Shown: positions 52,772-63,100 of the stretch, one piece after another
Layout: each line of letters starts with the position of its first letter
Position numbering within the stretch: position 1 is the stretch's first letter
Origin: Ephemerocybe angulata
Lineage: Eukaryota; Basidiomycota; Agaricomycetes; Agaricales; Psathyrellaceae
NCBI GenBank assembly: GCA_013368325.1
Contig: JAACJK010000114.1
Location: 558,001-622,000 of the forward strand
DNA: 64,000 nt
Direction: 5' to 3'
Notes under the pieces: model-generated
What the model saw: the letters and a program-made list of their open reading frames with translations, nothing else
What the model was told of the DNA's origin: nothing
Database searches by the model: none
Translations under genes and position numbers: made by a program

Positions 52772-53529
52772 GCCGATTGCTGTTGAGGGTCGGTCACTGC
52801 GGGAGATGGAACGTCAGGTTGGGGCTTGGGGAAGAGGAAGAGACGAGGCTTACCTGGGAGGACGACGTAAAGGGTGTGTGCGCTACGGAACCAGGGCGGA
52901 AGGATGGTGAGAGATGTGGGCGAGGGAAGGATGGTGAGAGTTATGAGGCGTCAAAGTTTACAGCAGGCTGCGCTGCGGGAACAGTGTCTTATGAGGGTTG
53001 CAGATAAGGAGGCAGGACAGGAACCGAGTCAGATTGAGGTGCTGTTAAGCAGTGCAGCTGCACCACGACGGCGGGTGATGAGTGGCACTGTGCAAGTTGG
53101 AATGAGTCGGTCCACGTAAGCCCCACGGTGTGTGTGGTTGTTGGGATTGTGGCGGGCGGTGGGACAGACGGATGGGGCAGGCGCTTATTCCGGCGTCCTC
53201 GAGGCTGTTGAATGATGCAGGCAGGGCGGTGAGTGGTGAAGGACGGGAGGGTGGATAGAGTGGTTTTGGGGTGTGTGGGTCGTCTTGGAGAGGGTGATGG
53301 CCTGAGATGAGTGGAGGGGGCGAAGAGGGCTTTAGTGTGCGGGGTGTGGGGAATGAAAGTGATTCGGCGCATTGCTTCCGCCAGCAACTCGGTGCCGCCG
53401 GCGGCTGGTGATGGCTTCGGGTTCTATCACGCCTGCTCGGCGTGGCGTGGCCGGATCGTGCCTCTCATCGTGCTCATTCGTGCTTGGATTCGACCAAGAT
53501 AGTATCGAGGCTTTCTTGCCAACTACACT
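52772..53529. promoter_or_regulatory. Divergent promoter region, BCS1-like and F-box gene 1
   Basis: 758 bp between outward-facing starts. TAAGCGCC (minus strand) at 53180-53187. G-rich stretches give spurious open frames. Promoter function inferred from layout only. Confidence 0.45.
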
Positions 53530-55466
53530 ATGACTCGAGATCCCGACCCGCCGATGTCTATCCATAAGCGAGAAACGGAGGCAGACCGCGTATGTTAATA
53601 TTCTACGTCTTTCTGTTGCGATTGAATTGACGATTCGCTGGATGTATTTGTAGCCTGGATCACCAATTTCTGCCCATCGAGGAGAAACGAGGGCAAAGGG
53701 GGTATGGCATATGTCCTTCTGTCGCGATTGAACTGTTCTGACAATGAACCGACGATTCGATGGTTCTGTTATCCAGCCTGAATCCTCGTGTTTGGGCGAT
53801 GACTCCGATCCTCTCTCCGTTCTGGATCTACCTGTCGAAGTACTCATCGTGATTTCTGGGGAGCTGGAATGGGACGATGTCCTGAGATTAAGAAAGGTTA
53901 GTCTGGTCCTCAACGCACCCGATTTCCGGATTGACGATTGTACGTACTGATTTCACCGAAGGCCAATCGTGTCTTCAGGAAGATATCCCAGAGCCGGGAC
54001 GTATGGCAGACGATCTATCTTAGGTATCTGGGGACGCGGATTCCTCGTCCGTACTTCTTGCCTAAACCCCTCCATATCTGTGGAGCGGATGACCTGGAAA
54101 AGGCCGTCGTCGACTGGGAGGCCGAGTGGCCGAAGGTCATACACACGAAGTCGACAGTTCTCAAATTCTCCCTCCCAGGCGTGCGCCAACTTCCAAGCGA
54201 AGTGGATCTCGTTCCCGGTGGTCGATGGATACTTTGGGGCCACCCAGACGGGTCAGTCTCATACTCCGATCTCGAGAATAGCTCAGGAACCGGCTCTTTC
54301 AATCTTCTCATCTCCTCTCCATTTGACAACGAGGAACCTCTTATAACAGAGGTTCGACTTGCTGTTGACTATGAGACGGAGCAAGAGGGAACCCCTGATG
54401 TTCACCATTTACGGTGCTTTAGGGTCGCCGTCGCAACAAGTCGGCGAGGTAGTCTGCCTGGTGAACGAGACACGACGCAAGTGGATATTTGGCGTGTGGA
54501 AGTCGCCTACGGTGATAATGGTCAAGCTGTTGGACTGGGTGTCAAGGAACGACTCGCGACTTTCCAGGATCATTGGCAGGAAGTGCGCTCTCATCGACCA
54601 TTTGCCCTCAAAGGCAATCTGTTGACATACGATGGACTGCACGGTCTCGGGCTCCCCGCGCTCGCACTCGCAGTGGTCCTGGACTGGACTGAGGCGAACG
54701 GGAAAATGAGCTCTGAGGAAATAGAGCGGGTTTATATCCCGAACTGTAGACCTATGGTGAGTTTCTTTTTTGTACTTACATGAAATTTTCGAACCTCAAA
54801 GGCGACCCTTAGATACTCCGCCTTCTAACTGGCTCACGTATCCTTGTAGCATACGACCAGACGTGGGGCCCGACTGGCCGGAAACTCGTGGTGTATGATT
54901 GGGCTCGCGAAGGTATCAGGTCGGCCGCACGCTTGCTAGCAGAACCTCATCTTCACATCGAAAGTTTATGGGAAGCCCAGACCGAGTTCTTCGACAACAA
55001 CATATCAGTCCTGTCTCTCGACGACCCAAACGAATCTCGCCTCGTATTGAAAACGGTCAACTCGATCCAGGAAATTCGTTTCCCGCAACAACCTCCACTT
55101 TCTGGGATTGAGATCAGGCAAGAAGAGCCCATTGTCGTTCAAGATCTGGTACTTCCGTCCGTTTCCGGGGCCGACAATCCGTATATAGTTCGGGAGTTTT
55201 GTGGGTATCACAGGTCGGTCTGGTGGGCTATGGAAGGGGGGTATACAATGGGGGCGAGGCGGTATTCATGGGCGAATGAGGGGCGCGACGGTCAGCCGAT
55301 CCTATCGGCGAGAGTGAGCAGGATCGAGTTTGAGGGGAAGGAGGGGTTTCGTCCTTGTGGCTCCGATCGCACGTTTTTCGATGAGGTTTCGCGGAGGGTT
55401 GTGGTTTTGGATGCGTATAATACTCGGGTGATTCTCGTTGATTTGCTTGCTTCGGCTGTGGTTTGA
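53530..55466 (+). CDS. F-box protein 1 (tandem set of three)
   Basis: Five exons, 53530-53589, 53654-53701, 53777-53896, 53962-54756 and 54813-55466, give 558 residues. The F-box is split by intron 3: LDLPVEVLIVISGELEWDDV, then NRVFRKISQSRDVWQTIYL. It would bind Skp1 in an SCF ubiquitin ligase. The C-terminal part (GGRWILWGHPDGSVSYSDL, ILRLLTGSRILVAYDQTW, SLDDPNESR) has the alternating beta pattern of a propeller-like substrate domain. Exon 2 (48 nt) has no counterpart in the other two copies. It and its intron look like a duplicate of exon 1 plus intron 1, since all three introns share CGATTGAA and CGATTCG blocks. Exon 3 is exactly 120 nt in all three paralogs. Confidence 0.85.
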
Positions 55467-55842
55467 TTATCGGGAAGCGGTGTATATTTTACTCGTGATT
55501 TTCTAGTACAGACCTTTGGAATAGCTTTCAGTTTGGGAGATTTGAGGCTGATTTGGAGCTGATCTGAGCGTCGACTTCGAAGGTGAACCCATTGGTTCGT
55601 CTCGTCTTCCAGTTCCTCGAATCTAGGATTTGGGGTATCGGAAACTGAATCCGATGGTCTTTGGAACGACTGAAGTACTGACCAACGACTCTTCGACGCA
55701 TTCAAGTTGCGTCCGCCCAAAACTCGCTGCCTTCGGACGGAGTAGACGGACGGTCGGCGGCTATCGGTGGCTGGTGATCCGGGGCTGTTCGGCGTGGCAG
55801 GATCGTCGTGGTTGGATTCCAGTCTTCCTTGCCAAGTACGCT
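55467..55842. other. Intergenic between F-box genes 1 and 2
   Basis: 376 bp holding the 3' end of one and the promoter of the next. Nothing else seen. Confidence 0.6.
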
Positions 55843-57664
55843 ATGCCTCAAGGTGCCGGCGCTTCAAACTCTGCATCCCATCGAAGGGTAACGAGGGTAT
55901 GACATACATCCTTCCCTCGAGATCGAACTGTTCTTGAACTGACGAGTCGATGGTGTTGTTGTCTCCAGCCTGGGTCGTCGCGGTTGAGCCATGATTCCGA
56001 CCCTCTTTCCCTGCTGAATCTGCCTACCGAAGTACTCATTTTCATCGCTGGAGAGCTGGACTGGGACGATGTCCCAAGATTAGGAAAGGTCATCCCCGTT
56101 CCTCACTCACCCGATTTCTGTATAGATGACGCACTGAAAATTTCACCGAAGGTCAATCGCGTCTTCAGGAAGATATCCAAGAGTCGGGCCGTATGGCAGG
56201 CAATTTATCTTAGGTATCTTGGGACACGCATTCCTCGTCCATATTTCTTGCCTAAACCCCTCCATCTCTGTGGCGCGGATGATCTGGAAAAGGCCGTCGT
56301 CGACTGGGAGGCTGAGTGGCCGAAGGTCATACGAGCGAAACCGACAGTACTCGAATTCTCCCTCCCCGGTATGCCCCAACTTCCAAGCGAAACGGATCTC
56401 GTTCCCGGTGGTCGATGGATGCTCTGGGGTCGCCCGGACGGATCAGTCTTATACTCTGATCTCCAGCATGACTCGGGAAATGTTTCTTTTAAACCTCTCA
56501 TTCCTCCCCCATTCGACAATGATGATCCTCTCGTAACAAAGGCTCAACTCGCTTTTGACTACGCGACAGAGCAAGAGGAAACCCCTGATGTCCACCATCT
56601 CAGTTCCTTCAGGGTTGCAGTCGCGACATGCCAGCGAGGCAGCCTGCCTAGTAAAAGCAAGACGCAGGTGGACATTTGGTGTGTGGAGGTCACCTATGAT
56701 GATAAAGGCCAAGCTGTTGGGCTGGCTGTCAAGACTCGAATCGCTACTTTCCATGCTCCGGGGCTGGAAGCGAGTCCCGATCGGCCATTCGCCTTCGCCC
56801 TCAAAGGCAACCTTTTGACATACAGGGGAAACCATAAACTCGAGTTCCCCGCGTTCGCCGCCGTCCTTGACTGGACTGAGGCGAATAGGAAAACCAGTGC
56901 TTTCGAAATAGAGCCGTTTCATATCCCCAACTGTAGACCTACGGTGAGTTTATTGTTGTGCATGAAGTCATTGAAGTTCGAACCTAAGGAACAACCCTCA
57001 GATACTCCGACTTTTGCCTGCCTCACGTATCCTTGTCGTACACGCACAGGGTGGGGGCACTGGCCGTAAGCTCGCGGTATATGACTGGCGTCGTGCAGGT
57101 ATCAGCTCTACACGCTTGATGGCAGAACCTCATCATCACAGCGAAAGTTTGTGGCAAGCCCAGACCATCTTCTTCGGCGAAAACATACCAATCCTGTCCC
57201 TCGAGGACCCAGACGAATCCCGCTTTGTGCTGAAAACTCTCGAATCGATCCAGGAAGTCCGTGTACCGCGGCAACCTCCGCTTTCTGGGTCCCAGCCCCA
57301 GGAGCCCGTTGTTGTTCAAGGTCTCCCACTTCCGTCCGTTGCCGGGATCCACCATCAATATCTGGTTAAGGAGTATTGTGGGTACCACAGATCGGTTTGG
57401 TGGGCTACGAAGGGGGGGTATATGGGGGCGAGACGATATTCATGGGCGAATGAGGGGCTCGATGGCCAGCCGGTCATGTCATTGAGAGAGAGCAGGATCG
57501 AGTTTGAGGGGAAGGGTTTCCTTACTTTTGGCTCCGATCGCACGTTTTTCGATGAGGTTTCCCAGAGGGTTTTGCTTTTGGATGTTTCTAGTACGCCTAC
57601 TCGGTTGGTTGTCGTTGATTTGCTTGGTTCGGATGTGGCTCGAGTACCGAGGAGCGGTCTGTAG
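55843..57664 (+). CDS. F-box protein 2
   Basis: Exons 55843-55896, 55969-56088, 56152-56943 and 57002-57664 give 542 residues. F-box: LNLPTEVLIFIAGELDWDDV, then NRVFRKISKSRAVWQAIYL. The substrate-side domain repeats the blocks of its neighbours (GGRWMLWGRPDGSVLYSDL, VDIWCVEVTYDD, ILRLLPASRILVVHAQGG). The second intron is 63 nt with a weak donor (GTCATC) and no stop in frame, so if it is retained the protein simply gains 21 residues. In paralogs 1 and 3 the same intron has normal donors and breaks the frame. Exon 1 (MPQGAGASNSAS) has diverged from the MTR.. start of the other two. Confidence 0.85.
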
Positions 57665-58385
57665 CTTTGGTCGTGAATTTGCTTGTACGTTATGGCCGTT
57701 GGTTGGCCGTTGGGAATAACTCTTTGGTTTGAAGGTGATTTAGAGCTGATTTGAGTTCAATTTGGAGGTCGGTGGGACGTTCGGATCTAATTGCAAGGTT
57801 TTGGTGCCCTAAGGGCTGTTATCCTCCACTTCGCACCCTCTAAGTTCGTACATTTATTAATAAATATCTTATCTACGTTCCCTGTGATTCTGAGACTCCG
57901 AAAAGACTTGGAGAGGGCAAGGAATGCTGAAGAAACTGTAACCCCAATCGCGGGAGTTTCTTTAGACTCCGCTTCGGAATTCTCCGAAAAGCCCCTAACT
58001 TCTGTCTTTCCCTCCAGAGCGCTTTCTGGACTCATCCACGCCCATAAACACATTAAATAGATATAGAACCGCTGTAGAAGCACAGATATGGCCTTTAAAC
58101 TGCCATATCTACGCAGGAAAGTGCTAGGGAGACACTCTGACTTTGGCCTACATCACACGCGCGGGGCAATTTCTGCCGCGAAGCTCCCGCCAACCTTATT
58201 CGGCGCATTGCCTGGACCGGCGGCAGCTTCAGCTTACTGTTCAGGGCAAGGGCGGGGGTCTGGCTTACCAATGGGAAACCGGCCGGCCTTGTTACTCAGG
58301 GGTTTTGCCCCATCGGCTACTCTAAAGCCAGCGTGACGTGGGCGCTCGTCATCCTTGAATTCGCGTCCTCCTTTCCAGAAACACT
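57665..58385. other. Intergenic between F-box genes 2 and 3
   Basis: 721 bp. Opposed short open frames at 57790-58080 lack any family and are treated as chance. Confidence 0.55.
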
Positions 58386-60178
58386 ATGACTCGAGGTACT
58401 GACGCGGCAATTTCTACTCACCGAGGAGAAACGAGTGCGAATAGGGTATGGCATAGATACTACTACGGTCACGATTGAACTGACGATTCGACGGCTTTGT
58501 TATCTTACAGCCTGGATCGTCGCAGCGGCTCTCTGACTCCGATTCTCCTTTCCTGCTGGATCTGCCGACCGAAGTACTCATCGTGATCGCTGGAGAGCTG
58601 GAATGGGAGGATATCCTGAGACTCAGAAAGGTTAGGCTGCGGCACACCCGATTTCGCTATCGACGACGGTCCTCATTTCATCAAAGGTCAATCGAGCCCT
58701 CAGCAAGATATCCCAAAGTCGGGACGTATGGCAAACGGTCTATCTTAGGTATCTGGGGACGCGGATTCCTCGTCCGTACTTCTTGCCTAAGCCCCTCCAT
58801 GCCTGTGGAGCGGATGACTTGGAAAAGGCTGTCGTCGACTGGGAGGCCGAGTGGCCTGAGGTCATACGCACGAGGCAGAGAATTCTCGATTTCTCCCTCA
58901 ACGGCATGCGCCAAATTCCGAACGAAGTCGAGCTCGTTCCCGGCGGGCGATGGATACTTTGGGGTCACCGGGATGGGTCGGTCTCATACTCCGATCTCGA
59001 GGATAACTCAGGAAACGGCCTTTTCAATCCTCTCATCTCGCCTCCATTCGATAACGAGGAACCTCTCATAACAAAGGCTCTACTTGCTGTTGACTATGCG
59101 GCAGAGCAAGAGGGAAATCAAGATGTCCACCATCTCAGATGTTTTAGGATTGCCGTCGCAACCTGTCGGCGAGATAGTCTGTCTGGTGAACGAAACACGA
59201 CCCAAGTGGATGTTTGGTGTGTGGAGGTCACATATGACGATAATGGCCAAGCTATTGGGTTGCGTGTCAAGGCCCGGCTCGCGACTTTTCAGGACTATTG
59301 GCCAGAAGTGCGCTCTGATCGACCGTTTGCCCTCAGAGGCAACTTTTTGGCATACGGTGGAGTGCACGGTCTCGAGCACCCGGTCGCAGTGATCGTTGAT
59401 TGGACTGAGGCGAACGGGAAAATGAACGCTGAGGAAATAGAGCAGATTTCTATCCCCAACTGTCGACCTATGGTGAGTCTGTTGCTGGTACATGAAATAT
59501 TCGAACCTCAAAGACAACCCCCAGATACTCCGCCTTCTACCTGGCTCACGTATCCTTGTCGTATACGAACACACGTGGGGGAGGAATGGCCGAAAGGTCG
59601 TGGTATATGACTGGGGTCGCGATGGTATCAGGTCCGCCGCACCCTTGATAACAGAACTTCATCGTCACATCGAAGGTTTATCAACGGGGCAAGCCCAGTG
59701 CGTCTTCTTCGGGAACAACATATCAATCCTGTCTCTCGATGACCCAAACGAAACGCGCTTCGTGCTGAAAACATTCGATTCGATCCAGGAGGTTCGCCTT
59801 CCGCAACAACCTCCGCTTTATGGGATCGAGGTCAGGCAGGAAGAGCCAGTTGTTGTTCGAGATCTCCCACTCCCACCCGTCGGCGGGGTCGACAATCTAT
59901 ATACGGTTCGGGAGTTTTGTGGGTATCAGAGGTCGGTCTGGTGCACCACGAAAGGGGGTAATATAGGGGCGAGACGGTATTCATGGGCGAATGAGAGGCG
60001 CGATGGTCAGCCGGTCTTGTCGTTGAGGGAGAGCAAGGTTGACTTTGAGGTGACGGAGAGGTTTCGCACACATGGTTCACGTCTGTTTTTCGATGAGATT
60101 TCAGGGAGGGTCGTCCTTTTGAATGCGGGTTGCACTCAGTTGGTTGTCGTTGATTTGCTTGGTTCAAATTTTGTTTGA
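58386..60178 (+). CDS. F-box protein 3
   Basis: Exons 58386-58445, 58511-58630, 58687-59472 and 59525-60178 give 539 residues. F-box: LDLPTEVLIVIAGELEWEDI, then NRALSKISQSRDVWQTVYL. Downstream blocks match paralogs 1 and 2 (LPKPLHACGADDLEKAVVDW, GGRWILWGHRDGSVSYSDL, ILRLLPGSRILVVYEHTW, SLDDPNETR, GARRYSWANE). Intron phases and exon 2 length are the same as in the others, so the set arose by tandem duplication of a whole gene. The start MTRGTDAAISTHRGETS combines features of the duplicated first exons of paralog 1. Substrate unknown. Confidence 0.86.
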
Positions 60179-61650
60179 GTATCGAGAAGGGATCTGTAGC
60201 TTTTACTCTTGAATGGTCGTTTGTAGACGCAAAGGACGTTCTGAATCCACCTGGGCTCCTTATTGAACAATACACACACCCACACTTATTAGGAGGGAGG
60301 CCCGCGAGAAACGAAAATTACCTAGTCGAATAAAGCACGATGCACTTATAGATAGGATATAAGTATGGTGGATCCTTGGGCCATCGACCGATAAGAATTC
60401 CTGCCGTGCAGTTCCCGCCAACGCTAGTGGAGGTGGACAGGCTCGACCCGTTCCTCGGTTTTTCAATCCGCCGGATGGCGTCTACATAGAAGGTAGCACA
60501 ACCCCCACTTTAACAGAACAGAATCTCCATTAAATTTTCGAGGCCGCATCTGAGCTCTTCAGGATTGCTATCACAAGCTTTTAGTACTGCTAACCAAGCG
60601 ACCAGTGGTTGCAACAGTCCTGGGCGCCTAATTGTCATTTCTAGTTTCTCCAATCGCATCTCGGCCGAGGTGCTTACCTAACTTGGATCTATTAGATAGT
60701 AGAGTCCATGATGTACTTCAAGCTGAAACGGACGAATAACAACGAGGCAGGCGCTTATTTTGGCCTTGAGGTCCACACAGATGTTTGATCGCCGTCAAAA
60801 GGATTCAGAAATTGCAGTCTCAGTGAGCAACAGAACAGGGCAATTAACAAGGATGTGTTTTCTAAGCTATGGATACCAGTCGTTCAAGCCAACCAACTGA
60901 ACTCTGCCTTGGGGATGTTCCTTCGCCAGGGGAACTAAACTTGATGGTTTGGCAAGTGGATATTCCAGGAGCCCCAGGGAGCAATCGTGAGTTAAACGTT
61001 TACCACAAGTTTACCACTCGAAAATACTGTGATATTGCAATGATAATACTGCTGAAATGGAGACCATAGTTGCGGTGGTAAGGTGAGGAGGAGCACGGGC
61101 GCTTATCTGCCCGCAACGACAGAACATCAGTGTACCCGTGGCGCTTGATCGATCAAACACTACAGGATGTGAGAAATAAAAGAACGGAAGCGCTAGCCTA
61201 TTACTCGGACACCTTTTGCTCTATTCTCCATGCAAACCCTCATAAAGCGGCATTTTCCACTGCACATCTTGGTTCCATACTGCCGCCCAACCGCAATCTT
61301 GCCTGCCCATTTTCCAGGTCTGTCTCTATGTATCGAACAATAGAATCCATGGACCCTGCCAGACGGGCAGGAGCGTGTTAACCTCGTGATACTCAATCAG
61401 ACACACTTCGTTACTTATCTCCCCAAAGAGCCCAAGTGATCTGCCAGACGAAATCCTTAATTGATGGTCAGCGTCAATTGAGTGTGATATGGCCCCAAAC
61501 TGATATAAAATCCATACATAGTTAGCCCTCAATCATGAGTAAAGGAGGCTTCTGAGGTCCTGTTCTACGGCCCATTTGTGTCCGACGGAGAGTTTATATC
61601 CTCAGTTCAGCTCGTCCACTACAGCTCAATCCTACTCATCTCCGACACCC
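60179..61650. other. Intergenic
   Basis: About 1.5 kb with three copies of the recurring octamer: 60623-60630 (TAGGCGCC), 60750-60757 and 61098-61105 (TAAGCGCC), all on the minus strand. No gene supported. The right end is the promoter of F7. Confidence 0.55.
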
Positions 61651-62616
61651 ATGGCTACTAAGATCGCCATTCCCATTGCACCACTTCCAGTCGCCAATCG
61701 CCGCAGTCTCACAGACGCGGACACACGCCTCGTTGGCATGTTCCAGACGAGCGCCTCGTGGATCTGGACATTCGAAGACAATCCTCGTGTCACCAATTCC
61801 GCAGAGTTCGAGCAGCGCGCATTCCGCAAGACCTATACCGCTCCCAAGTCGAGAGGCACCCCCTCAAATGTAACCATCGTCATTGCCGCCGACGACTTCT
61901 ACGCCATGTATATCGATGGTGCCCAAGTCCAAGCCGCGGATCCCACCCACGATTGGAGAGCGATTGTGGCCTACAGTGTCCCCTTGCCGGCATTGGAAGG
62001 GGACGACAACACGTCGTTCGTCCTGGCCATCCGCGTAGGGAATAACGCAGGATCTGCTGGACTCCGCGTTATCGCTCAGGTCAACTATCCCGACACTTCC
62101 CCGTCAGACATCTTCTACACCGGGGAGGACGGAACCTGGCTTGGCGAGCGTGCGTTCCAAGAGCATTGGGAACAGCCCTGGTTTGAGCCGACTTCGACGG
62201 AATCCAACTGGAGACCTGCAGTACTGTACCCGTCGTCTGCCCACGACGCCGGAGCACTCAATATGTGGCAGAAGGAGGTGGTGGAACTTGGGCGCCTGGG
62301 CGCAGGGAACGGCACTACGGGCTGCCAGGACAGTGGGGCTAAAGGGAAAATTGACCTTTCAAAAGGTGGTTTTGCAGGGGCATTGGTCGGGTCAATCATT
62401 TTAGCGATGGCTCTAGGAGCACTGGGCGCATGGCTCGTTATGAGGAAGAAACTCCAGGAAGCAAGAAGTAGCAGCACCAACTCGGAGCCTGCTGCAGTCT
62501 CCTACGCATCTCAAGCCTACCAGCCTCCGGCACCTACGTTCTACCAGGCTCCCTCCACTACAACCACTGCTCAGCCTGGTAATACTCCATCTGTACCATA
62601 TTCCCAGTCATCTTGA
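61651..62616 (+). CDS. Membrane family member F7
   Basis: Intact, intronless, 321 residues from ATG 61651 (MATKIAIPIAPLPVANRRSL). An upstream in-frame Met at 61576 is less like the family start. Family blocks: TSASWIWTFED (~33-43), EQRAFRKTY, AADDFYAMYIDG (~79-90), HDWRAIVAYSVPLPAL, DIFYTGEDGTWLGERAFQ and EHWEQPWF (171-178). The TM helix is ~240-263 (FAGALVGSIILAMALGALGAW), then RKK. The tail is short, with YQPP and YQAP, and ends SVPYSQSS, lacking both PGRR and the PPPPPF box. It is on the opposite strand to F1-F6 and pairs with F8. Confidence 0.83.
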   Translation: MATKIAIPIAPLPVANRRSLTDADTRLVGMFQTSASWIWTFEDNPRVTNSAEFEQRAFRKTYTAPKSRGTPSNVTIVIAADDFYAMYIDGAQVQAADPTHDWRAIVAYSVPLPALEGDDNTSFVLAIRVGNNAGSAGLRVIAQVNYPDTSPSDIFYTGEDGTWLGERAFQEHWEQPWFEPTSTESNWRPAVLYPSSAHDAGALNMWQKEVVELGRLGAGNGTTGCQDSGAKGKIDLSKGGFAGALVGSIILAMALGALGAWLVMRKKLQEARSSSTNSEPAAVSYASQAYQPPAPTFYQAPSTTTTAQPGNTPSVPYSQSS

Positions 62617-63100
62617 CCACGTTGTACGCCTCCCTTCTAATCGCCTCCATCGATATGGAATTCCGGCTGCGACGACGTGCGAGGCAGCTAATTCAGGGCA
62701 TCTACCATTCCATGTATCATGTCACCAAACTTGTTGTTGCGTGGTTATCTAAGCGCCCGTATCTGAATGGCCCCGCTGAGGCTAGAATGAAGTTTCTGTA
62801 ATAATTTCCCAACATGGGACCGACGACCAGTGAGGTGTCAGAACCTGCGCCGCTGGGATATGGGCCACTAAACGAGTGGTCAACGTCAATTAATACTAAA
62901 TTGGGTCCCAGTGTTATGTTCTTGCCTTCATAGGCCAGGCACGAGTCAAGGGAACGACGATAATCACCGGAATATAGCGCTAAATGCACAAGAGATGGTG
63001 GATTGTGGCGTCGGTTCCCTTCACCTGCCCCCATAAACCCCCACTCAAACACAATTGACACTCATCGAAGGCACCTGCTGTCAGGACCGCCCAGCAGCTA
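62617..63100. other. Intergenic between F7 and F8
   Basis: 484 bp. TAAGCGCC at 62750-62757. Nothing else seen. Confidence 0.6.
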
